Shown: in pieces, positions 26,790 to 35,469 of the stretch
Position numbering within the stretch: the first letter of the stretch is position 1
Layout of the letters: each line of letters begins with the position of its first letter
Source of the DNA: Sulfitobacter sp. F26169L
GTDB lineage: Bacteria > Pseudomonadota > Alphaproteobacteria > Rhodobacterales > Rhodobacteraceae
DNA length: 64,000 bases
Assembly: GCF_026410285.1 (NCBI RefSeq)
Contig: NZ_JAPMLP010000002.1
Coordinates: forward strand, 69,501-133,500
Reading direction: 5' to 3'
The notes under the pieces: generated by a model
Seen by the model: only the letters and a program-made list of their open reading frames with translations
What the model was told of the DNA's origin: nothing
Databases searched by the model: none
Program-made: the position numbers and the translations under genes

Positions 26790-28118
26790 TTATGCCAGCG
26801 CCGCTTCTGCTGCGGCACCCAGACGCAACAAGGCGCTGTCCTGATCAGGTGCTGCGAGCAGCATCAAACCACAACTTGGCACACCTGTCGGCAAGGTCAG
26901 GCTGCACAGCCCCAACAGATTGCCAAGCCGCGTATTGCGCAGCGCCATCAGGTTCTCCGTAACGTAATACCCGGGGTCGGAAACCAGTCGCGCCAGATCG
27001 GGCGGCATGATGGCGGCCGTGGGGGCCAGTATTGCATCATATCCCGCTGTCGCCTGATCGTAAGCCATGCGCGCACCGTCCAGTTTTGCACATGCCGCGA
27101 TATAATCAGGGCCGGAACATTCAATACCCAAACGAAACCGCCGCAGAATTTCCGAATACATCTTTTCTGGCGCGGCCTCGATGACATCACGCCACAGGCC
27201 ATACGCCTCTGCCGTCATCAGCTGGCCCGAAACATCCAGCGCGTTCTGTGCGGCTGGGACATCTATTATCTCGACAATCGCCCCCGCTGCCTCCATCAGC
27301 GCCACGGCGCGGGTAAATGCTGCTTTTGGTACCTCACGCAGATTGTCCATCATCACGGTGTTCAAAATCGCAAACCGGCGGCCTTTCAGCGATGCACCCT
27401 TCAAATCCGGTGCCTTGCTCCCCTCCAGCGCTGCGGTCAGCAGGGCGGCATCCTCAACCGTGCGGCACAATGGCCCGACTGTGTCGAACTTGAGCGCGAG
27501 TGGCACAGCCCCTTCAAGACTTAACCGCCCATGTGTGGTTTTCAGCCCCACCAGATCATTCCACGCAGCGGGAACACGCACCGACCCCCCTGTGTCAGAG
27601 CCGATACTGGCCGCCGCAAGCCCGAACGCAACCGACGCCGCAGAGCCGGACGACGACCCCCCCGGCACGGCATCTGCATCATTAACACACGGTGGCGTCG
27701 CCGTTGACGGGTTGTACCCCAGACCGGAAAACGCAAGCTCGCTCATGTGGACTTTTCCAAGACAGACCAGACCGGCAGCAGTGGCGTTTTGCAAAACAAC
27801 CGCATCGTGGTCCGGTACACGCCCCTCCAGCAGTTTAGAGCCTGCTTCCGTCCCTGTTCCGGCGGAATCAAACAGATCTTTCCAGCTGATCGGCACACCA
27901 TCCAGCAACGATAGACGCTGTCCTGATTGCGCGCGCACCGCCGCCGCTTTCGCTTCGGCACGGGCGCGGGGTGCTGTGACGCGGGCATAGATGCGATCTC
28001 TTAGCGGATGCCCGTCAATCGCCTTCAGATAGGTCTCGCACAGCGAGACCGCATCAATATCCCCCGCTGCGATCGCGCGGCCTAGATCCGCTGCGCTCAT
28101 GCCAAGCCACTCCTGCAT
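26790..28118 (-). CDS. Amidase signature family enzyme
   Basis: A 442-residue Ser-cisSer-Lys hydrolase. Lys80 (ISWKDLFD), the GGSSSGS block at 153-159 and nucleophile Ser179 (GSDTGGS) are all intact. It is not GatA of the tRNA amidotransferase in any obvious way because gatB and gatC are not near. Family members hydrolyse amides of many kinds. It is divergent from the UbiH-type gene, 87 bases apart. Confidence 0.88.
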   Translation of the reverse strand: MQEWLGMSAADLGRAIAAGDIDAVSLCETYLKAIDGHPLRDRIYARVTAPRARAEAKAAAVRAQSGQRLSLLDGVPISWKDLFDSAGTGTEAGSKLLEGRVPDHDAVVLQNATAAGLVCLGKVHMSELAFSGLGYNPSTATPPCVNDADAVPGGSSSGSAASVAFGLAAASIGSDTGGSVRVPAAWNDLVGLKTTHGRLSLEGAVPLALKFDTVGPLCRTVEDAALLTAALEGSKAPDLKGASLKGRRFAILNTVMMDNLREVPKAAFTRAVALMEAAGAIVEIIDVPAAQNALDVSGQLMTAEAYGLWRDVIEAAPEKMYSEILRRFRLGIECSGPDYIAACAKLDGARMAYDQATAGYDAILAPTAAIMPPDLARLVSDPGYYVTENLMALRNTRLGNLLGLCSLTLPTGVPSCGLMLLAAPDQDSALLRLGAAAEAALA

Positions 28119-28205
28119 TTTACTGCCCCCACTTTCTGATTTCTTCTGACGGTAGCGGCGCTTGGGCGCATGGACAATCCCCCGCTACCCGCCATATTGA
28201 GCGGT

Positions 28206-29432
28206 ATGAGTTTTGATACAGATATCGTGATCGTCGGCGGAGGGTTGAATGGCCCCGCCCTTGCCCTCGGGCTTGCTGCTGGTGGCCTGAGGGTCACGGT
28301 GATTGATGCCATGCCCGCAGCGCCGCGCAAACAGGATGATTTTGACGGGCGCGCCTATGCTTTAGCCCTGACATCCGTACGCTTTTTACAGGGGATCGGG
28401 CTGTGGGAAGCGGTAGCAGAGCATGCCCAACCCATGTTGGAAATCAAAGTAACAGACGGACGCGCGGGCGAAGGCCCTTCGCCGTTTTTTATGCACTTCG
28501 ATCACGCCGAAATCGAAGAAGGCCCGATGGGTCACATGATTGAAGACCGCCATCTGCGCCGCGCCCTGATGGAGGCGATTGACGCCCACATGAATATCGC
28601 GGTGATGAACGGTGAAAAAGTAATCGCACAGACCACAGATAACACGGGCATCACACTGAATTTGGCATCAGGCAAAAAGCTGCGCGCGCGGTTGTGTGTG
28701 GGGGCGGACGGGCGTGCATCCGGCACCGCAACCCGTGCAGGGATCAAACGGACAGCATGGTCATATGGCCAGACTGCGCTGGTCTGCGCACTGGAGCATG
28801 AACTGCCTCACAACGGGATCGCGCACCAGTTTTTCATGCCCCCCGGGCCGCTTGCTATCCTGCCACTGACGGGCAACCGAAGCTCTATCGTCTGGTCGGA
28901 AACCACTGCGGATGCTGCGCGCATCAACGCATTGCCGGATGATGCATATCTGGATGTATTGCGGCCCCGCTTTGGCGATTTTCTGGGCGGGATTTCTCTT
29001 GCCGGTGCGCGATTTACCTATCCGCTCGGGCTGTCGCTTGCACATGATATGATTGCCGAACGGGTGGCGTTGGTGGGCGACAGCGCGCACGGGCTGCACC
29101 CGATCGCAGGACAAGGCCTGAACGCGGGTTTTCGTGATATTGCCGCATTGTGTGAGGTAATCATAGATGCACAGCGGCGGGGCGAAGATTTTGGCGCAGG
29201 TGTCGCGCTGGCGCGCTATCAGGAGTGGCGCAGGTTTGACAACGCGTCACTCGCCTTGGCGACCGACACATTTAACCGCATGTTTTCAAACGATAACCCT
29301 CTGATCAGAATTGCGCGGGATATCGGCATGGGTGTTATCAGCGCCCTGCCCGGTTTGCGCAGAACCTTCATCCGCGAAGCTGCAGGCCTGAACGGTGATC
29401 TGCCAAGGCTGATGCGCGGCCTGCCGCTGTAG
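28206..29432 (+). CDS. UbiH/UbiF/COQ6-family FAD monooxygenase
   Basis: The 408-residue flavoprotein probably hydroxylates the aromatic ring of a ubiquinone precursor. The N-terminal dinucleotide fold IVIVGGGLNGPALALGL, the DG motif (CVGADGRASGTA) and the GD motif (GDSAHGLHPIAGQGLN) define the family. The ATG at 28206 is chosen because the fold starts directly after it; the upstream ATG at 28170 adds an unrelated leader. Which ring position it modifies cannot be told. Confidence 0.9.
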   Translation: MSFDTDIVIVGGGLNGPALALGLAAGGLRVTVIDAMPAAPRKQDDFDGRAYALALTSVRFLQGIGLWEAVAEHAQPMLEIKVTDGRAGEGPSPFFMHFDHAEIEEGPMGHMIEDRHLRRALMEAIDAHMNIAVMNGEKVIAQTTDNTGITLNLASGKKLRARLCVGADGRASGTATRAGIKRTAWSYGQTALVCALEHELPHNGIAHQFFMPPGPLAILPLTGNRSSIVWSETTADAARINALPDDAYLDVLRPRFGDFLGGISLAGARFTYPLGLSLAHDMIAERVALVGDSAHGLHPIAGQGLNAGFRDIAALCEVIIDAQRRGEDFGAGVALARYQEWRRFDNASLALATDTFNRMFSNDNPLIRIARDIGMGVISALPGLRRTFIREAAGLNGDLPRLMRGLPL

Positions 29433-29435
29433 CGT

Positions 29436-29618
29436 TTACAGCGTTCTTGCCTCATCAACCAACATGACGGGGATGCCGTTGCGGATGGGGTATGCAAGGC
29501 CCGCCGATTTCGACACCAGTTCCTGACGCTCCGCATCATAGCTGAGGGTTTGCTGGCTACGCGGACAAATCAGCGCTTCCAGCATCCGGCGATCAAATGT
29601 CACAACTGTATCACTCAC
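29436..29618 (-). CDS. Trm112-family small protein
   Basis: A 60-residue protein of the Trm112/YcaR family. ICPRSQQTL, then [14 protein letters not shown], are the hallmark blocks. Eukaryotic Trm112 activates methyltransferases; the bacterial role is unclear. Only the first of the zinc-ligand cysteines is visible, as is common in bacterial members. The start overlaps the stop of the Lon-N-like gene by 4 bases, so they are one unit. Confidence 0.9.
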   Translation of the reverse strand: MSDTVVTFDRRMLEALICPRSQQTLSYDAERQELVSKSAGLAYPIRNGIPVMLVDEARTL

Positions 29619-30259
29619 TGCATCATCTCCCCTTCGTTGCCGCCACGAAGGGCGTATTCGATCAGCGTTACCAGTGTCTCGCGGCGCGTGCTGAGAGACG
29701 GCGCCTCTAGCAGTGCCTGTTTATCCTCGGCATCGAAATCCAGCATCATCGACAGCGAATTGATCAACAGCTCGTCATCCGCTTCCTTCAGGGTTTCCCA
29801 GTCTGCCGAAAGGCCCCGCACATCGAAATAGCGGCCCAAAGCATCCAGAAACGCTTTGCGCTTGAATCCCAGATCGGTTTCCTCGCTCCGCAAATCCTGT
29901 TCAAACCCTTCCCACGACACTTTGCAGCGGCGATAGGGCGTAAACCCTTCGACCTCGTTCACGATGCGATACCGTGAGACACCGGCCAGGGTGATCATAT
30001 ACCGCCCGTCTTCGGTTTCGGAAAACTGGCTGATCCGGCCTGCACACCCGATTGTATGCAACCCCGTCCCCTCCCGCCCCGGTACGATGTTCGGCTGGAT
30101 CATCCCGATCAAGCGGTTCGACGTTTTCAACGCATCTTCGATCATCTGCAAAAACCGCGGTTCGAATATGTGCAGCGGCAACCGCGAGCGCGGAAGCAGT
30201 AGCGCCCCGCCCAGCGGAAAAATCGGGATCGTGTCTGGCAGGTCTACTTGTTTTATCAT
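29615..30259 (-). CDS. Lon N-terminal-like (LON substrate-binding) protein
   Basis: A 214-residue protein that consists of the substrate-recognition domain of Lon without the AAA or protease parts. The opening [25 protein letters not shown] is the family signature. The function is unknown; it may bind damaged or unfolded proteins. It sits 26 bases after cnoX, a redox-regulated holdase gene, and before trm112, an arrangement that suggests a protein-quality role (inference). Confidence 0.9.
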   Translation of the reverse strand: MIKQVDLPDTIPIFPLGGALLLPRSRLPLHIFEPRFLQMIEDALKTSNRLIGMIQPNIVPGREGTGLHTIGCAGRISQFSETEDGRYMITLAGVSRYRIVNEVEGFTPYRRCKVSWEGFEQDLRSEETDLGFKRKAFLDALGRYFDVRGLSADWETLKEADDELLINSLSMMLDFDAEDKQALLEAPSLSTRRETLVTLIEYALRGGNEGEMMQ

Positions 30260-30285
30260 GCTCTTAAGATAGGGCGCACAGTGCT

Positions 30286-31203
30286 TCAGGCAAATATCAT
30301 CGAGCTCAATTTACGGCGACCGTTCAGCACCACCGGATCATTGGGCTTGAGTGCGTCGAAAATAGTAAACATCTGCGTTTTTGCCGCACCATCATTCCAC
30401 TCGCGGTCACGCTTGAAAAGCTCCAGCAACTGATCAACCGCACCCTCTGAATCTCCGTTTGCGTAAAGCGCCTGGGCAAGATCAAAACGGGCCTGATGAT
30501 CATCCGGATTTGCCTCTACTGCGGCAGTTAGCTCCGTTACGGGCCCCGCATCTGCGGCCTGTCGGGCAAGCTCCAACTGGGCATGCGCTGCCTCCAATTC
30601 GGGAGCCTTGGATATCTCGATCGGTGCACCGTTCAGCAGGCCTTCGGCCTGATCCAGATCACCGATAGCAATGTGCGCACGTACCATGCCGCCATATGCG
30701 CCGGCGTGCAGCGGGTCTTCGCCCAGAATGGCAGCAAATGTCTGCGCGGCATCTTCGGCCTGTCCATCGCTCAACATTTCTTCGGCGGCCTCGACAGCAT
30801 CGTTCAGCGAGTCTGTGGGCGATTCACCACCGGCAGCTTTTATAACGCGGTCAACAAATGCGGTAATTTCGGATTGGGGTACAGCGCCCTGAAATCCGTC
30901 AATCGGCTGGCCCTGCCAGAATGCATAGACCGTAGGGATCGACTGGATTTGCAACTGACCCGCAATGCTTTGCGCTTCGTCAACGTTAATCTTCACCATC
31001 TTCACCGCACCTTTGGCTGCGGTTACCGCCGCTTCCAGCTGCGGTCCCAGTGTTTTACATGGCCCACACCACGGCGCCCAAAAATCTACGATAACCGGAG
31101 TACTCTGCGACGCCTCGACGACGTCAGCCATAAAAGTGCCTTCGGTCGTGTCTTTGATCAGATCGGCGGCTGGTGCGCTGGCGGTAAGGTTGAGATCCAT
31201 CAT
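30286..31203 (-). CDS. cnoX: Thioredoxin-TPR co-chaperone CnoX (YbbN)
   Basis: A 305-residue cytosolic protein with an N-terminal thioredoxin domain (active site WCGPC, Cys46 and Cys49) followed by TPR-like helices from about 130 to 290. In E. coli CnoX works with GroEL and DnaK to protect proteins under oxidative stress; its active site there is SXXC, whereas here both cysteines are kept, so it may retain redox activity. Both ATGs at 31203 and 31200 are possible; AGGACC is placed well for the first. Confidence 0.9.
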   Translation of the reverse strand: MMDLNLTASAPAADLIKDTTEGTFMADVVEASQSTPVIVDFWAPWCGPCKTLGPQLEAAVTAAKGAVKMVKINVDEAQSIAGQLQIQSIPTVYAFWQGQPIDGFQGAVPQSEITAFVDRVIKAAGGESPTDSLNDAVEAAEEMLSDGQAEDAAQTFAAILGEDPLHAGAYGGMVRAHIAIGDLDQAEGLLNGAPIEISKAPELEAAHAQLELARQAADAGPVTELTAAVEANPDDHQARFDLAQALYANGDSEGAVDQLLELFKRDREWNDGAAKTQMFTIFDALKPNDPVVLNGRRKLSSMIFA

Positions 31204-31282
31204 ATCATCGGTCCTAATGTGCTTTTTCTAAAGGTTGAGGTGTATATGTGCCCTCAGCCCGTGAATTCAAAGAGGCATAGCG

Positions 31283-32071
31283 TCAAAGATCAAAAGTTGC
31301 AAAAACGGGCGCATGGTCAGAAGGCTTTTCCCATCCTCGCGCAGCACGCAACACGCGACTGCCGTGAGCGGCAGATGAAATGTCGGGCGTGGCCCAGACG
31401 TGATCCAGCCTGCGGCCTTTATCGGCGGTGTCCCATTCCCTTGCGCGATAGCTCCACCAGCTGAACAACTGCCCGTCGGGGATGTCCTGACGGGTGATAT
31501 CTACCCATTTTCCGGCGTCTTGGGTTTGGGCCAACGCCTCCACTTCTACGGGGGTGTGGCTAACAACTTTCAACAGCTTTTTGTGGTCCCAAACATCGTC
31601 TTCGCGTGGTGCAATATTCAAATCGCCTACAAGTATAGATTTCTGCGGCGATTCTGCGTGGAAAAAGTCCCGCATTTCAGTCAGATAATCAAGCTTCTGG
31701 CCAAACTTCACGTTCACTTCGCGGTCGGCAACATCGCCCCCCGCAGGGACGTAAAAATTGTGGACAAGTACACCGTTCGACAGCCTTGCGGCGACGTGGC
31801 GCGCGTGGCCCAATTGCGCAAAATCCTGTGTACCCGCTGGCTCCAGCGGCAGCTTGGACAGGATCGCAACGCCGTTATATCCCTTCTGACCCTCCGCAAC
31901 GATGTGCCGGTAACCAAGAGCCGCAAACGCTTCCAGCGGAATTTTGTCCACAGGGCTTTTACACTCTTGCAGGCACAACACATCGGGCGCTTCTTCTGCC
32001 AACAGTTTGCACACAATCGGTTCGCGCAACCGGACTGAGTTTATGTTCCAAGTGGCAAGGGTGAATGACAT
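31283..32071 (-). CDS. xthA: Exodeoxyribonuclease III
   Basis: The 262-residue enzyme cuts DNA 5' of abasic sites and removes 3' blocks during base-excision repair. The family blocks are intact: TWNINSVR at the N-terminus, LCLQECK with the metal-binding Glu near residue 37, VGDLNIAP with the catalytic Asp/Asn, and SDHAPV at the C-terminus. The gene follows a terminator and the structured 3' RNA of the response regulator gene. Confidence 0.97.
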   Translation of the reverse strand: MSFTLATWNINSVRLREPIVCKLLAEEAPDVLCLQECKSPVDKIPLEAFAALGYRHIVAEGQKGYNGVAILSKLPLEPAGTQDFAQLGHARHVAARLSNGVLVHNFYVPAGGDVADREVNVKFGQKLDYLTEMRDFFHAESPQKSILVGDLNIAPREDDVWDHKKLLKVVSHTPVEVEALAQTQDAGKWVDITRQDIPDGQLFSWWSYRAREWDTADKGRRLDHVWATPDISSAAHGSRVLRAARGWEKPSDHAPVFATFDL

Positions 32072-32140
32072 CGCACGGCTCCTGAATTAGGTCGCCACAC
32101 TCTAACGCGGGTAACCGATAGCAACCACCACAAACAGAAC

Positions 32141-32173
32141 AAAAAAAGACCGGGCACACGGCCCGGCCAAGTC
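32141..32173 (-). terminator. Intrinsic terminator downstream of the response regulator
   Basis: On the minus strand a 6-bp GC-only stem (32166-32161 with 32155-32150, loop of 5), lengthened by GAC/GTC beyond a bulge, is followed by seven U residues at 32147-32141. Confidence 0.88.
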
Positions 32174-32295
32174 TTTGAGGGAATCTCGGTGGCGGAAAAG
32201 TTCGCCACACGAAGACAGTGTCAAACCGACAGGAACTCATGAAACACCCTGTCGTTCATGAGAATAACACCGGAACCTTAACAAAGTTCCCGCAC
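32141..32295 (-). ncRNA. Candidate structured RNA in the 3' region of the response regulator gene
   Basis: Reading the minus strand from the regulator stop, four structures follow in about 150 bases. They are GGAAC/GTTCC (32290-32286 with 32276-32272); two competing pairings, CTCATGAA/TTCATGAG (8 bp, 32262-32255 with 32243-32236) and CGACAGG/CCTGTCG (7 bp, 32254-32248 with 32233-32227); GTGGCG/CGCCAC (32208-32203 with 32194-32189); and a terminator ending in seven U residues. This could be an sRNA released from the 3' UTR or a switch. No independent promoter could be identified, and I recognise no known RNA family. Confidence 0.5.
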
Positions 32296-32982
32296 TTAGA
32301 TCATAAGACGGTAGCCACCCGATTCCGTAACCAGCAGGCGTGCATTTGATGGGTCTGGCTCGATCTTTTGACGCAGGCGATAGATATGCGTTTCAAGAGT
32401 GTGGGTCGTTACACCTGCATTATACCCCCAGACCTCGTGCAGCAGCACGTCACGCGCCACAACACCATCGGAAGAGCGATGCAGGAATTTAAGAATATTG
32501 GTTTCCTTTTCCGTCAAGCGCACTTTTTTGTCGTCTTCGGTGATCAGCATCTTCATCGACGGTTTAAACGTGTACGGCCCCAGTTGAAAAATGGCGTCTT
32601 CCGATTGCTCATGGGTGCGCAGCTGGCTGCGAATGCGCGCCAGCAGAACGGGAAATTTGAACGGTTTCGACACATAGTCATTTGCACCGGCGTCCAACCC
32701 CAGAATGGTGTCTGCATCACCGTCATGGCCTGTCAGCATCATAATCGGGCTTTTGATCCCTTGCTTGCGCAAGAGGCGGCATAACTCACGCCCGTCGGTG
32801 TCCGGCAGACCCACATCAAGGATCAACAGATCGTAGATCATTTCCTTGGCGCGGCTCATCGCTTCTGCGCCGTTGGCCGCTTCGAAAACATCAAAGTCCT
32901 CGGTCATGATCAACTGCTCGCTCAGAGCATCACGCAGATCGTCATCATCGTCTACCAACAGGATTTTTTTCAGTTGAGCCAT
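32296..32982 (-). CDS. OmpR/PhoB-type response regulator
   Basis: A 228-residue DNA-binding regulator. The receiver domain has the acidic cluster DDDDD at 11-15, phospho-acceptor Asp56 (LLILDVGLP), the threonine in MLTGHD and the lysine in SKPFK. The C-terminal winged helix (about 130-228) includes LLHEVWGYNAGVTTHTLETH and LVTESGGYRL. No histidine kinase gene is adjacent, so it is an orphan here. The ATG at 32982 follows AGGAG at ideal spacing, and the upstream in-frame codons to 33090 are disregarded. It is not CtrA: the domain sequence differs. Confidence 0.93.
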   Translation of the reverse strand: MAQLKKILLVDDDDDLRDALSEQLIMTEDFDVFEAANGAEAMSRAKEMIYDLLILDVGLPDTDGRELCRLLRKQGIKSPIMMLTGHDGDADTILGLDAGANDYVSKPFKFPVLLARIRSQLRTHEQSEDAIFQLGPYTFKPSMKMLITEDDKKVRLTEKETNILKFLHRSSDGVVARDVLLHEVWGYNAGVTTHTLETHIYRLRQKIEPDPSNARLLVTESGGYRLMI

Positions 32983-33148
32983 TGTGTGTCTCCTCTTTAT
33001 TAGACCCAAGGATACGGTCCACGCGCCGATCAACAAGGGGGCCGCAGGTTCCATCACGTCGGCGTGTCGCATTGCGGTCAATTGTTTCAATTCTTAGTAT
33101 CATGGCCTAGATATCCTTCAACAGACCTGACGAGTTGTAACAATCACC

Positions 33149-34228
33149 ATGCCATTTACCCCCGACGTGACCGAAACTCTTGCGCGTGCGCGCAGCGATC
33201 TGCGCATGGGCGTGCCTGTTGTTATTGGTAACATTCTGGTGCTTGCAGCAGAGACTCTGACGCCTGCACGGCTGGCCGAAGCGTTGGCGCTGGATGGCGA
33301 AGCGGTTCTTGCCATCACTGCCCGGCGCGCACAGACCCTGAAGGCGCGCGCTTATGACGGTGATCTAGCGCGCATAATTTTGCCGCTGGATGCAACGATT
33401 GCGTGGGTGCAGAGCATTGCCGACCCCGCCGATGATCTTCGCGCGCCTCTAAAAGGGCCGCTTTCGGCGCAACGCACCGGCGATGCCACGCTTCATAGTA
33501 CTGCTCTTAATTTGGTAAAGTCTGCACGGCTGCTTCCCGCTGCGGTAATTGTGTTGCTGGACGATGGCGCCGGTTTTGCAAACACGCACACCCTGACACA
33601 TATCGACGGAGCAGAGGCAGCAGCCCATCTTTTGGTGCGCAGCCCCCTGCATTCTGTAATCCACGCACGTCTTCCGATGGAAGTGTCAGAGGCTGGCCGC
33701 CTGCATGTGTTCCGCCCGGAAGACGGGGGCGAGGAACATTACGCCATCGAAATCGGGCGCCCTGACCGCAGTGCACCGGTGCTGTGCCGTCTGCACTCTG
33801 CCTGTTTCACGGGCGATTTGATGGGCAGTCTGAAATGCGACTGCGGGCCGCAACTGCGCGCCGCACTTGCGCGAATGGGGCAAGAGGGACACGGCGTTCT
33901 GCTTTATCTCAATCAGGAGGGGCGCGGTATCGGGCTGGCTAACAAGATGCGCGCCTATTCCTTGCAGGATCAGGGATTTGATACCGTCGAAGCGAATCAC
34001 CGCCTCGGGTTTGAAGATGACGAGCGTGATTTCCGGCTGGGCGCAGATATCTTGAAAACCATGGGGTTTTCCGCCGTGCGTTTGCTAACCAACAATCCCC
34101 GCAAGGTTGAGATGATGGAGCAATGTGATGTGCATGTTACCGAGCGTGTCCCGCTGGCTGTAGGCGAAAACCGTCACAACACGGACTATCTGGCCACGAA
34201 GGCTGCCAAATCGGGGCACCTGTTGTGA
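33149..34228 (+). CDS. ribA: GTP cyclohydrolase II
   Basis: The enzyme opens GTP in the first committed step of riboflavin synthesis. The catalytic RibA domain occupies about residues 165-359: zinc cysteines in SACFTGDLMGSLKCDCG, then YLNQEGRGIGL and LLTNNPRKVE. The 359-residue length includes an N-terminal region of about 150 residues that lacks the acidic DHBP synthase motifs of RibB, so it is not a bifunctional RibBA. The stop overlaps the L,D-transpeptidase start. No clear ribosome binding site is visible upstream of the ATG. Confidence 0.92.
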   Translation: MPFTPDVTETLARARSDLRMGVPVVIGNILVLAAETLTPARLAEALALDGEAVLAITARRAQTLKARAYDGDLARIILPLDATIAWVQSIADPADDLRAPLKGPLSAQRTGDATLHSTALNLVKSARLLPAAVIVLLDDGAGFANTHTLTHIDGAEAAAHLLVRSPLHSVIHARLPMEVSEAGRLHVFRPEDGGEEHYAIEIGRPDRSAPVLCRLHSACFTGDLMGSLKCDCGPQLRAALARMGQEGHGVLLYLNQEGRGIGLANKMRAYSLQDQGFDTVEANHRLGFEDDERDFRLGADILKTMGFSAVRLLTNNPRKVEMMEQCDVHVTERVPLAVGENRHNTDYLATKAAKSGHLL

Positions 34229-34719
34229 CACCGGATGATATGGTGCTGACGCCGATGGGCGTCAGGTTTCAGGGGCGGATGTGGCCCTGCACAATCGGTA
34301 AAGGCGGTATCAGTGGCAGGAAGCGAGAAGGGGATGGTGCGACGCCACGTGGAGTTCACCGGATCGTTGGCATGCTTTACCGCCCTGACCGGATTGCAAG
34401 GCCGACAAGCTGGGCGTCCCCCATCGGACCGCGCGACCTGTGGTCGGACGAAGTGCATGACAGTCAATATAACACACTTGTGCGCGCACCTTACGCGCAC
34501 AGCCATGAAAAACTGCGCCGCGCCGATCCTCTGTATGATCTGGTGATTCTTACTAACTGGAACTGGCCTGATGCTGAGGCGGGACGCGGATCGGCGATAT
34601 TCATCCATCAATTCAGACGGGCGGGCTATCCTACCGAAGGCTGTGTTGCGTTCTCACGTCCGCACCTGCATGAAATCGCGCAGCGCATCGCGCGACACAC
34701 ACGGCTGATTGTGCCCTAG
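34225..34719 (+). CDS. YkuD-domain L,D-transpeptidase-like protein without signal peptide
   Basis: A 164-residue protein starting with GTG at 34225, overlapping the ribA stop (GTGA). The YkuD core is visible: GDGATPRGVH early, then IFIHQF with His128 and PTEGCVAFS with Cys140. No export signal is visible, unlike the protein at 4051-4611, so its place of action is uncertain; an internal start with a signal is not evident either. Its stop overlaps the convergent yggS by 4 bases. Confidence 0.85.
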   Translation: MTPDDMVLTPMGVRFQGRMWPCTIGKGGISGRKREGDGATPRGVHRIVGMLYRPDRIARPTSWASPIGPRDLWSDEVHDSQYNTLVRAPYAHSHEKLRRADPLYDLVILTNWNWPDAEAGRGSAIFIHQFRRAGYPTEGCVAFSRPHLHEIAQRIARHTRLIVP

Positions 34720-35369
34720 ACCGCGTCACGTTCTCCGAAAATAGCCGAGCCGACGCGCACATGGGTCGCTCCCAATGCAATGGCTTTTTCGAAATCGCTG
34801 CTCATCCCCATTGATAAATCCCTTAGCCCGTTGCGCGCGGCTATTTTGGCCAGCAGCGCAAAGTGCAACGAGGCTTCTTCGTTTACGGGCGGAATACACA
34901 TCAAACCTTTGACCGGCAGATCGAGCGCGAGACACTCTGCAATAAACGCGTCGGCTTTGTCGGGCATGACACCTGCCTTCTGATCCTCTTCACCGGTATT
35001 CACCTGAACAAACAGATCAGGGCAGCGGCCCAGCTCCTGGGCGAGGCGCGCCAGCGTATTGGCCAGCTTGGGGCGGTCCAGCGTATGAATGGCATCTGCT
35101 AGCTCCATCGCCTGACGTGCCTTGTTTGTTTGCAGCGGGCCGATCAGATGCAGCTTTACCCCGTCGAATTGTTCCCGAAAAGCTGGCCATTTTCCTGCTG
35201 CTTCCTGCACCTTGTTTTCACCAAAGATACGATGACCCTCTTCCAGCACCCCCTGAACACGCTCGTTCGGTTGGGTTTTGCTGACCGCGATCAGGGATAC
35301 CGCACCTGCGGCACTGTTTGCCGCAGGTGCGGCTTTTGAAATTCTGTCTGTGATGTCGCGCAATGTCAT
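34716..35369 (-). CDS. YggS/PLPBP-family pyridoxal phosphate-binding protein
   Basis: A 217-residue cytosolic protein that maintains vitamin B6 balance and affects amino acid pools; no enzyme activity is known. The PLP lysine is Lys31 in LIAVSKTQP. Further blocks are GENKVQEA, LHLIGPLQTNK and LSMGMSSDFEKAI near the C-terminus. The ATG at 35369 follows AGGAGCC; the longer upstream frame runs into the porin terminator region and is not used. Confidence 0.95.
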   Translation of the reverse strand: MTLRDITDRISKAAPAANSAAGAVSLIAVSKTQPNERVQGVLEEGHRIFGENKVQEAAGKWPAFREQFDGVKLHLIGPLQTNKARQAMELADAIHTLDRPKLANTLARLAQELGRCPDLFVQVNTGEEDQKAGVMPDKADAFIAECLALDLPVKGLMCIPPVNEEASLHFALLAKIAARNGLRDLSMGMSSDFEKAIALGATHVRVGSAIFGERDAV

Positions 35370-35412
35370 AGAAAGGCTCCTGTTTTGGCGCCTAAAGATA
35401 ACAGCTGCGCAC

Positions 35413-35443
35413 AAAAGAAAAGGGGCAGACCGAAGTCTGCCCC
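35413..35443 (-). terminator. Intrinsic terminator of the porin gene
   Basis: A perfect 9-bp stem (GGGGCAGAC 35422-35430 with GTCTGCCCC 35435-35443) around a 4-base loop. On the minus strand it is followed by TTTTCTTTT. It lies 27 bases after the porin stop. Confidence 0.92.
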
Positions 35444-35469
35444 AAATCAGTAAAGTATCTTCGTTCAAC

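Noticed and set aside
26400..27524. 374-codon plus-strand frame over the aminotransferase-amidase gap
   Set aside because: It spans two real genes on the other strand and has no domain pattern.
32227..32262. Classical H-type pseudoknot reading of the competing stems
   Set aside because: The first connecting loop would have zero bases and the last only two, which is sterically unlikely for 8- and 7-bp stems without opening pairs. Alternative hairpins are a better reading.
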